Shown in pieces: positions 1 to 4,911 of a DNA stretch of 6,798 nucleotides. The stretch is from positions 1 through 6,798 of the forward strand of contig JAKSUP010000077.1 in assembly GCA_024408905.1 (NCBI GenBank). Direction: 5' to 3'. The notes beneath the pieces were generated by a model. The model was not told where the DNA came from. It was given only the letters and a program-made list of their open reading frames with translations, and did not search any database. Made by a program: the position numbers and the translations under genes. The stretch's first letter is position 1, and every line of letters starts with the position of its first letter. The DNA comes from a bacterium (GTDB lineage Bacteria; Cyanobacteriota; Vampirovibrionia; Gastranaerophilales; Gastranaerophilaceae).

Positions 1-2
1 TA

Positions 3-833
3 AATAATAATGGAGAAATAGTTTTTCTAAAATGTGATTGTGAAGGTAGTGGTAAACCTAGTGTTTTATCTATGTGGGGAAGTTGTTTCTCTGTATTTAA
101 TGCAATTGACAGAGATGTTAAAACGTCACAAAATTTTAATTACGGTAATACAAAAGAACAACATATGTCTTCAATGAAACATTTAAAGGAGACAGCTAAT
201 CAATATGCTAAACAATCAAACTATAAAAAACAAGAAGATACCTTAAATTATGCAATAGAAAAAGATAAAGCATTTTTCTTAGAGCATCCTGATTATTACT
301 TAGATTACGAACCACACTATTTATTAGGATATTTTCATGAGTGTCATATGAATTTTACACATGCTTCCAGCTGTTATAATAATGCAATAAATTATTTATC
401 AAAGTATTTATGCGAATGTGTAAAACCTAATATTAAAAATCTAAGAAATAGTTATGAAAAATATGAAAGTTCTATGAATAAAAGTGTTGATTATGATAAC
501 GCATTAAAAGAATACAATAATCAGTCCATGTTGTATCAATTATTTAACAGTTCACCACAAAAACCTTCGAACTATGGTGATTATAAATATTATAAAAATG
601 ATTATGATTTGTACCAAAAAATTTTGTTAGTTGCCGGCATGTTTGATTCTATAGGAGTTATGTGTAAGCATGCACGCGATTACTACCCTGCTTATGTATG
701 TTACGCAGCAGCTGATGATATTAGACGTGGTACTGATAGAGGGTATAAAATTTTAGAAATGCGTTCACGTGGCGTACAGTATTTAGGAGATTTATATCCT
801 GAAATTAAGGAGTCAGATTATGAAAATATATAA
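3..833 (+). CDS. Helical protein of unknown function, 5' end outside the window
   Basis: I do not recognise this protein. The reading frame is open to the left edge (about 276 residues visible). The first in-window ATG at 72 has no Shine-Dalgarno sequence, and the codons before it read as ordinary protein, so the real start is probably upstream of the window. The visible part is rich in Tyr, Asn and Lys. It looks helical, with helix pairs resembling tetratricopeptide repeats, for example around 310-405 (HYLLGYFHECHMNF then ASSCYNNAINYLSKYL) and again around 625-735 (MCKHARDYYPAYVCYAAADD). No signal peptide or membrane segment is visible in this portion. Its last 14 nt overlap the start of the downstream hydrolase, so the two are probably translationally coupled. 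The TPR resemblance is an inference from pattern, not a firm domain call. Confidence 0.75.
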   Translation, partial: NNNGEIVFLKCDCEGSGKPSVLSMWGSCFSVFNAIDRDVKTSQNFNYGNTKEQHMSSMKHLKETANQYAKQSNYKKQEDTLNYAIEKDKAFFLEHPDYYLDYEPHYLLGYFHECHMNFTHASSCYNNAINYLSKYLCECVKPNIKNLRNSYEKYESSMNKSVDYDNALKEYNNQSMLYQLFNSSPQKPSNYGDYKYYKNDYDLYQKILLVAGMFDSIGVMCKHARDYYPAYVCYAAADDIRRGTDRGYKILEMRSRGVQYLGDLYPEIKESDYENI

Positions 834-1914
834 TATAAGTAATATTGTATTTTCCGGTAAAATTATTGATTCTCATATGCATGTCGGGAATTGGTATGGC
901 AGTAAGTACCAGTATAGTGAATTAGATACTTTTATAAAAAATCCTCTCTCAAATGGTGATACTATTGAAAAAATTATAGTATCAAATCTAAGTGCTATCG
1001 ATAAAAACGAAATGTTGGATGAGCTTGAAGGTAACAAGGAAATCTTAAAAATTGCAGAAAACAACCCTAAAATAGCCCCTTTGGCTGTATGCCAACCAAA
1101 AACCGGCTCTGTTGAAAACATAAAAAAACTATTTGATGAAAATCCTAACAAATTTGTAGGTTTAAAATTTCATCCTGATGGACATGAAATAATGGCCACC
1201 AGTAATCTCTTTGATCCTTACTTAATGTTTGCACAAGAAAAAAATCTTCCTTGTCTGTTTCATTGTGGTATACAATGGGAAAATGGCAAGTTAGCAGATG
1301 AAGCATTTAGGTATTCAGAGCCTGAAAAAATTTATCAAGCTGCTAAAAAAGTTCCAAAAACCCCGGTTATCATGGCTCATCTTGGTGCAGGTGGAGAAAC
1401 TGTTCATTCAAAAGCCATCCAAGTGTTAATGGATTCTATTGATAAAAAAGATGCAAATTTGTATGCTGATATTTCTTGGGTAGATATTGATAAACCAAAT
1501 AAACCTACAATAGTAAATCTTATAAAAAAATTAAAAGAAAAAAATGCTTTAGATAGAATATTGTTTGGTTCGGATGCTCCTATAGGTGAATTTGCAAATG
1601 GAAAAGACGGTTTGACAGGTAAAGAATTTTATGAAAAAACAATTGTTGATATAAAAACTGCAATAAAAAATAACTTTAATGATGATGCAGATAGCATAAT
1701 CGATAAGATTTTTTATCAGAATGCAGAAAAACTTTTTTTTAATAAAGAAAATGGTCAAACAGAAATTAAGTCAAATCCAAAAACAAAGAAAGTGCTTGCC
1801 ATAACATTTTGTGGATTAGCAATTGTGGGTGCTATATTTGCTTTATGCACCAAAAACTCAAATAGCACAAAAGATATAGAACAACATGAGTCGCAAAAAG
1901 TTATTATTGCGTGA
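820..1914 (+). CDS. Amidohydro_2-type metal-dependent hydrolase with C-terminal membrane anchor
   Basis: This 364-residue protein is a TIM-barrel amidohydrolase of the Amidohydro_2 (ACMSD-like) group. The HxH motif in DSHMHVG (H19, H21) opens strand 1, followed by FHCG (H148), MAHLGAG (H187) and LFGSDAP (D252). This is the order expected for the metal ligands, the catalytic His and the final Asp. The family hydrolyses or decarboxylates small carboxylates and amides; the substrate cannot be read from sequence. The ATG at 820 is fixed by AAGGAG at 807-812, 7 nt upstream. After the barrel, a KTKK stretch is followed by a hydrophobic segment at residues about 325-343 and a 21-residue polar tail. 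This suggests a protein tethered by its C-terminus with the enzyme on the cytoplasmic side. Such an anchor is unusual for the family. It overlaps the preceding gene by 14 nt, and its 3' end overlaps the convergent exporter gene by 11 nt. Confidence 0.85.
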   Translation: MKIYNISNIVFSGKIIDSHMHVGNWYGSKYQYSELDTFIKNPLSNGDTIEKIIVSNLSAIDKNEMLDELEGNKEILKIAENNPKIAPLAVCQPKTGSVENIKKLFDENPNKFVGLKFHPDGHEIMATSNLFDPYLMFAQEKNLPCLFHCGIQWENGKLADEAFRYSEPEKIYQAAKKVPKTPVIMAHLGAGGETVHSKAIQVLMDSIDKKDANLYADISWVDIDKPNKPTIVNLIKKLKEKNALDRILFGSDAPIGEFANGKDGLTGKEFYEKTIVDIKTAIKNNFNDDADSIIDKIFYQNAEKLFFNKENGQTEIKSNPKTKKVLAITFCGLAIVGAIFALCTKNSNSTKDIEQHESQKVIIA

Positions 1915-3076
1915 TATTTTTATCATTAATGTTTTTAACAAAATGTGATGCAATAACCGGCAGAACTGATAAAACTAATAAAACATTTATGATGCCATAG
2001 AACTGTGCAATTGCGCCCAATACTGATAGGGCAAGTGCTACTGTTCCCCAACAGAAACCGTTAATAAACCCTGCGATAATACTTTTGTATTGAGGCAAAA
2101 TCTTTTGCCCTAATACAATAATTACAGGTTGTGCTAACATCGTTGTAAAACCGATAAGAGCAAAGATTGCCAAAGATAAACTCGGGTATGATTTATATGT
2201 AAAAGCAAATCCAAACATCATTGGTAGAGTAGCACACATTGAAATATAAATAACAATTTTTGTTCCGATTATTTTTTCCAATTTAGGACTGATAAAAGAG
2301 CCTAAGGCTCCTGCAAAAATAAATAGGAATAGTGCAAAACCTATATATGAAGGTTTGCACCCCATATCTCGCCATAAAAATGGTAAGAGAATACAAGAAC
2401 TGTTAGTAATTAGGGATTTCATCATTGCTACTATTAACAATAAATCAATTTGTTTGTTTTGTAGGATTTCTTTGAATGAATTTATAAATTTCTTATGTTC
2501 TAAAACGCTGTCTGTGAGCGAAATCTTTGGAACGCACAAAAACATTAAGCCGGCTAAAGATAATCCTAAGATTGAGGTGTAAGAAATTTTTGCAAGTCCA
2601 GCATATTGTGTTATGTATGCTGCAAGTAACGGTCCAAACGCAAATCCGAGAGAACCCATGCTTACAAAAAATCCCATATTATCGGAATAATTTTCGCCGG
2701 AAAATCTCTTTATGAAACCCAGTGATTGAGGGTGAAAAAAACTTCCCCCTAAGCAACCTATTATCATACATAGTGTTAGAATTGTTATATTTGGCGCAGC
2801 CGGAGCCAATGGTATAAATACTGACGCAAGTATTAATCCCCAAAATATAAAAAATCTTTTTAGCATATTATCTGCAAAAAATCCGAATATAGGCTGAAGC
2901 ATATTAGAACAAATTTGAGCAATGCTTATTATTACAGTAGCAATAGCCATTGTAAAGCCTAATTTTGCAGCAATAAAAGGCATAATGGGATTTAAAAATC
3001 CTCCGTATATGTCGCATACCAAGTGAGATAAACTAAGCCATCCTATAGCTTTTCTTTTTGTAAAATTACTGTCCAT
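1904..3076 (-). CDS. MFS exporter, fosmidomycin-resistance (Fsr) type
   Basis: A 390-residue, very hydrophobic protein with about 12 predicted transmembrane helices. Several stretches follow the Fsr branch of the major facilitator superfamily: LSLSHLVCD near residue 14, SNMLQPIFGFFAD near 57, GSFFHPQS near 111 (Fsr has VFHPES), GSLGFAFGPLLAA, and GQKILPQYKSIIAG in the second half. Fsr proteins are inner-membrane proton-coupled exporters; in E. coli, overexpression gives resistance to fosmidomycin. The natural substrate here is unknown. The frame runs upstream to an ATG at 3193, but I chose the ATG at 3076. The extra 39 residues would overlap the divergent gene's start and resemble no Fsr N-terminus, and MDSNFTKRKAIGWLSLSHL fits the family. 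There is no Shine-Dalgarno sequence before 3076; a TATAAT ends 6 nt upstream instead. Confidence 0.88.
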   Translation of the reverse strand: MDSNFTKRKAIGWLSLSHLVCDIYGGFLNPIMPFIAAKLGFTMAIATVIISIAQICSNMLQPIFGFFADNMLKRFFIFWGLILASVFIPLAPAAPNITILTLCMIIGCLGGSFFHPQSLGFIKRFSGENYSDNMGFFVSMGSLGFAFGPLLAAYITQYAGLAKISYTSILGLSLAGLMFLCVPKISLTDSVLEHKKFINSFKEILQNKQIDLLLIVAMMKSLITNSSCILLPFLWRDMGCKPSYIGFALFLFIFAGALGSFISPKLEKIIGTKIVIYISMCATLPMMFGFAFTYKSYPSLSLAIFALIGFTTMLAQPVIIVLGQKILPQYKSIIAGFINGFCWGTVALALSVLGAIAQFYGIINVLLVLSVLPVIASHFVKNINDKNITQ

Positions 3077-3090
3077 ACTATTATTATAGT
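3077..3090. promoter_or_regulatory. Small inverted repeat over the exporter -10 region
   Basis: ACTAT-TATT-ATAGT is a perfect 5-bp inverted repeat with a 4-nt centre. It overlaps the exporter's -10 and touches its start codon, where a repressor would block the promoter. The divergent winged-helix protein is the obvious candidate ligand. In DNA this AT-rich, 5-bp arms can arise by chance, so the call is weak. Confidence 0.25.
3083..3088 (-). promoter_or_regulatory. Perfect -10 hexamer placed for a leaderless exporter mRNA
   Basis: Read on the minus strand this is TATAAT, followed by AATAGT and then the ATG at 3076. With usual -10 to +1 spacing, transcription would start at or next to the A of the start codon, giving an mRNA without a leader. 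No good -35 is seen 16-18 nt upstream, and no Shine-Dalgarno sequence lies close enough to the ATG (an AAAGGAA lies about 40 nt upstream, too far to serve this start). Confidence 0.55.
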
Positions 3091-3153
3091 GCGTCAAAAA
3101 ACTATAAAATAATAATTCCTTTAAAAAAATGATAAAATTTATAAAAAGTACGT

Positions 3154-3159
3154 TATAAT
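3154..3159 (+). promoter_or_regulatory. Perfect -10 hexamer placed for a leaderless winged-helix mRNA
   Basis: TATAAT is followed by GTAAGT and the ATG at 3166, the same spacing as the divergent exporter. Both read TATAAT-NNN-AGTATGG. No Shine-Dalgarno sequence is present. The best -35-like sequence, ATGATA at 3129-3134, is 19 nt away and weak. Confidence 0.55.
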
Positions 3160-3165
3160 GTAAGT

Positions 3166-3480
3166 ATGGGTTCAGAAACAGAAGACAAAGCATTAAAGGC
3201 AGTCGGTTTGGAACTCATGTTCCTTACCCCTGAAAAATACAGTAATACTGATGGTATTACTGCTGTTGAGTTGGCTAAATTGGTAGACTTACCCGTCGAA
3301 ATAGTTAAAAAGAAACTCCAGATTTTGAAAGATAAAAATATTGTACGTTCAAAAGGGATGAGCCCAAAATTTTGGTTGTTTGATGATTATAATTTTCAAC
3401 GTCTTGATGATGACGACGAAATCTTTCACCTGTTGTGCAACTTTGATGACGTGGATTTTGATAAATTTTTTACGTATTAA
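3166..3480 (+). CDS. Small winged-helix DNA-binding-like protein
   Basis: A 104-residue protein with a compact winged-helix pattern. A first helix spans about residues 7-20. TAVELAKLV (32-40) and PVEIVKKKLQILKDKN (43-58) form the helix-turn-helix, and IVRSKGMSPKFWLF (59-72) forms the wing. The C-terminal quarter is strongly acidic, with a run of four Asp at 81-84 and many Asp up to 99, which is unusual for a DNA-binding protein; it could contact RNA polymerase or another protein. I cannot assign it to a named family. It is transcribed divergently from the Fsr-type exporter with 89 bp between the start codons, the usual arrangement of a local regulator and its target. No terminator separates it from ispF, so read-through is possible, but ispF has its own -10 and ribosome binding site. 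Confidence 0.78.
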   Translation: MGSETEDKALKAVGLELMFLTPEKYSNTDGITAVELAKLVDLPVEIVKKKLQILKDKNIVRSKGMSPKFWLFDDYNFQRLDDDDEIFHLLCNFDDVDFDKFFTY

Positions 3481-3519
3481 ATTTAAGTTTGTAGTAGGAC
3501 TTATAACCGAATTTTATTG

Positions 3520-3539
3520 TATAATAAAACAAAAAGGAA
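3520..3539 (+). promoter_or_regulatory. ispF -10 (TATAAT) and Shine-Dalgarno (AAGGAA)
   Basis: TATAAT at 3520-3525 would place the start of transcription near 3532. AAGGAA at 3534-3539 sits 8 nt before the ATG at 3548. This predicts a very short leader of about 16 nt. The -35 region (GGACTT at 17-nt spacing) is poor. The Shine-Dalgarno sequence decides the start: the frame is open back to 3380, but that stretch lies inside the previous gene. Confidence 0.5.
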
Positions 3540-3547
3540 TTTGCTTT

Positions 3548-4033
3548 ATGAAACAAAAATACAGAGTCGGCTTGGGTTATGATATACATAGACTAGTAGA
3601 AGGTCGTGAATTAATAATTGGTGGCGTAAAAATTACGCATGAAAAAGGATTATTGGGACATTCTGATGCTGATGTTTTAGTCCATGCAATTATTGACGGG
3701 CTTTTAGGTGCTTTAGCAATGGATGATATCGGAACGCTGTTTCCGGATACCGATCCCAAATATAAAGATGCTGATAGTGTAAAATTACTTACTCAAGTAT
3801 ATAAATTAGTGCAAGAATCTGGTTATAAGATTAATAATATTGATTCGAATATAATTGCTCAGTCACCCAAGATGATGCCATATATTCCGAAAATGAAAAC
3901 TGCTTTGGCTAAAGTATTGGGGCTTGAAGAACACGATATTTCTATAAAAGCTAAGACAAAAGAGCAGTTAGATGCAGTTGGTGAAAAATTGGCAATTGAG
4001 GCTAATGCTGTTGTAATGTTAGTTTGTGTGTAA
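3548..4033 (+). CDS. ispF: 2-C-methyl-D-erythritol 2,4-cyclodiphosphate synthase
   Basis: IspF cyclises 4-diphosphocytidyl-methylerythritol 2-phosphate to MEcPP with loss of CMP, the fifth step of the MEP route to isoprenoid precursors. It works as a cytoplasmic homotrimer. The 161-residue length is normal. Hallmarks present are GLGYDIH (D12, H14) and GHSDADVLVHAIIDGLLGA (H38, S39, H46), giving the Asp-His-His zinc site, then DIGTLFPDTDP and AQSPKMMPYIP. The alignment to E. coli IspF needs no gaps over the active-site positions (constant offset of four residues). T137 and E139 match E. coli T133 and E135. The segment equivalent to E. coli GFTGRGEGIA is altered: here it reads DAVGEKLAIE, so the cavity residues F139 and R142 become A143 and E146. 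The catalytic residues are intact, so I expect a working enzyme. Confidence 0.96.
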   Translation: MKQKYRVGLGYDIHRLVEGRELIIGGVKITHEKGLLGHSDADVLVHAIIDGLLGALAMDDIGTLFPDTDPKYKDADSVKLLTQVYKLVQESGYKINNIDSNIIAQSPKMMPYIPKMKTALAKVLGLEEHDISIKAKTKEQLDAVGEKLAIEANAVVMLVCV

Positions 4034-4036
4034 ACA

Positions 4037-4054
4037 AAAGTAACATTTTATAAC
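4037..4054 (-). promoter_or_regulatory. HLR1-like direct repeat, distal copy
   Basis: On the minus strand this reads GTTATAAA-AT-GTTACTTT. It matches 14 of 16 defined positions of the cyanobacterial HLR1 element, (G/T)TTACA(T/A)(T/A)NN repeated, which RpaB binds. It lies just after the ispF stop codon and 113 nt before the downstream gene's ATG. The background is AT-rich, so chance matches are possible. The support is the repeat pairing, the second copy 31 bp away and the RpaB-type gene nearby. Confidence 0.4.
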
Positions 4055-4067
4055 TATTTTTTTCTTT

Positions 4068-4085
4068 TTTGTAACAATACTTAAC
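4068..4085 (-). promoter_or_regulatory. HLR1-like direct repeat, proximal copy
   Basis: On the minus strand this reads GTTAAGTA-TT-GTTACAAA. One half is a perfect HLR1 half-site, and the total is 14 of 16 positions. It starts 31 bp from the distal copy, close to three helical turns, which would put both on the same face of the DNA. If the TATATA tract near 4128-4135 is the -10, this site would centre roughly 65 nt upstream of transcription start. RpaB sites upstream of the core promoter in that range act positively in cyanobacteria. Confidence 0.42.
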
Positions 4086-4127
4086 AAAAGCAATCAAAAA
4101 AGGCAATTTTTTTAATATTAAATACTT

Positions 4128-4135
4128 TATATATA
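4128..4135 (+). promoter_or_regulatory. Possible -10 region for the 63-aa gene
   Basis: A TATATATA tract 31 nt before the ATG is the best -10 candidate in this AT-rich spacer. No convincing -35 is present at the right distance, which would fit a promoter needing an activator. The surrounding AT richness makes the exact hexamer uncertain. Nothing else is recognisable in 4086-4160. Confidence 0.25.
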
Positions 4136-4166
4136 CATAAGAGATATTTAATAATAAGAGGTGCTT

Positions 4167-4358
4167 ATGACAACAGATAATCGAACTAGACTCAGTCTAA
4201 TTGTGAATAATGATATTGATAATAAAGTAGAGCAAAAAGACAAGCCTACTGATAATTCCGGTAGATATACAACGAATCCTATGTATGAAAAACTGATAAA
4301 ATTCAAGTTAGAGCAGCAGCGAAAACGATTTACGGTTGAAGATTTGTTAAAATGGTAA
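4167..4358 (+). CDS. Small hydrophilic protein of unknown function
   Basis: I do not recognise this 63-residue protein. It is charged and has no signal peptide, membrane segment or cysteine. The first 35 residues are polar and rich in Asn, Asp and Lys, so probably disordered. The second half (NPMYEKLIKFKLEQQRKRF then TVEDLLKW) looks like one amphipathic helix plus a short C-terminal helix ending in Trp. This is a plausible peptide that docks on a partner. The ATG at 4167 is preceded by AAGAGG at 4156-4161 with 5-nt spacing; a GTG at 4161 in the same frame lies inside that ribosome binding site and is rejected. It is a single-gene unit: a 133-nt spacer with two HLR1-like repeats precedes it and a strong terminator starts at its stop codon. 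That isolation and regulation argue that it is a real gene. Confidence 0.75.
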   Translation: MTTDNRTRLSLIVNNDIDNKVEQKDKPTDNSGRYTTNPMYEKLIKFKLEQQRKRFTVEDLLKW

Positions 4359-4393
4359 ATAAAGCCTCCTTGTAAAGGAGGCTTTATTCGTTT
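4358..4393 (+). terminator. Rho-independent terminator of the 63-aa gene
   Basis: A perfect 14-bp stem (AATAAAGCCTCCTT at 4358-4371 with AAGGAGGCTTTATT at 4375-4388) closes a 3-nt loop. The descending arm ends in a T-rich run. The stem begins inside the stop codon of the 63-aa gene. The descending arm carries AAGGAGG, but it is locked in the stem and is 24 nt from the next ATG, so it is not that gene's ribosome binding site. Confidence 0.9.
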
Positions 4394-4398
4394 AAAAT
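4393..4398 (+). promoter_or_regulatory. -10-like hexamer placed for a leaderless 168-aa gene mRNA
   Basis: TAAAAT (5 of 6 to consensus) is followed by ATACCT and the ATG at 4405, the same 6-nt spacing as the exporter and winged-helix genes. No Shine-Dalgarno sequence is close to this ATG. The hexamer directly follows the terminator hairpin, so the operon would start immediately after the previous unit ends. In AT-rich DNA this match alone is weak; the identical spacing in three genes is the argument. Confidence 0.4.
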
Positions 4399-4404
4399 AT
4401 ACCT

Positions 4405-4911
4405 ATGTATGAGATAAAGAATCGAATATATTTGGATTTTGACAAAACTCAAAAAAGTGGAGTTTGTAATTTCTTGCGTTCGCTTGTTAAACAGAATTTA
4501 GAACTTTCTTCAGAAGAAATTTTGTCAAAATTTATCGAAGATGAAAGATACTACCAAGAGCTTGGGGCTTCTCGTTTTCCATTTTTAAAAAATTATTTAT
4601 TTGAAAAAAGCTTTGAAGCAGACACGCTTAACTATATAAATGAATGTAAAAAGTATTATGAATATAAAGAACGTCAAAGACCTATAATTGAGGCTAATAA
4701 GGCTTTTGAGAAGAAGAAACGAAAATTTTTGCAAGAAGTTAAAATGTCGAAAGAGCCTCCTACAAAGAAACAATTGTACTATTATGACATACTTTGTAAA
4801 AAGTATTCTTTAGAGAAAAAAGATGTGGAAGAATTATCAAAATTAGATTTAAGGAACGAAATAGAAAGAATAATCAATGAACATGCAATCGATTATAAAA
4901 ATGATGACTGA
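4405..4911 (+). CDS. Conserved-looking protein of unknown function, coupled to prmC
   Basis: I do not recognise this 168-residue protein. It is highly charged, with no membrane segment. Residues about 1-75 look like a small mixed domain (IKNRIYLDFDKTQKSGV, then helices). Residues 78-115 form a long Lys/Glu-rich helix that may be a coiled coil. Residues 118-160 (PPTKKQLYYYDILCKKYSLE, then a Glu-rich helix) resemble the short TxKQxxYxxxLCKK helical motif seen at the C-terminus of various nucleic-acid-associated proteins; that resemblance is my inference. Its 3' end overlaps prmC by up to 35 nt, so the two are very likely one transcript with coupled translation. The ATG at 4405 has no Shine-Dalgarno sequence and may be leaderless. 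A role linked to translation is suggested only by the prmC neighbour. Confidence 0.72.
   Translation: MYEIKNRIYLDFDKTQKSGVCNFLRSLVKQNLELSSEEILSKFIEDERYYQELGASRFPFLKNYLFEKSFEADTLNYINECKKYYEYKERQRPIIEANKAFEKKKRKFLQEVKMSKEPPTKKQLYYYDILCKKYSLEKKDVEELSKLDLRNEIERIINEHAIDYKNDD

Noticed and set aside
873..1151. Minus-strand frame inside the hydrolase
   Set aside because: Shadow of the conserved amidohydrolase coding sequence; Phe/Ser-rich with no coherent domain.
1892..1914. Hairpin CGCAA/TTGCG at the convergent gene ends as a shared terminator
   Set aside because: Only a 5-bp stem with a 10-nt loop and no adequate T run on either strand.
3077..3193. Longer exporter start at 3193 adding 39 residues
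   Set aside because: It would overlap the start of the divergent winged-helix gene, the added residues do not resemble Fsr N-termini, and the promoter-like TATAAT lies inside this stretch.
3380..3547. Longer ispF start at 3380
   Set aside because: The extra 56 residues lie mostly inside the winged-helix gene in another frame. AAGGAA before 3548 and the family length both support the shorter start.
4034..4071. Possible terminator after ispF (ACAAAAG with CTTTTTTGT)
   Set aside because: The arms are A/T only apart from one G-C pair, the loop is over 20 nt and no T run follows the structure correctly.
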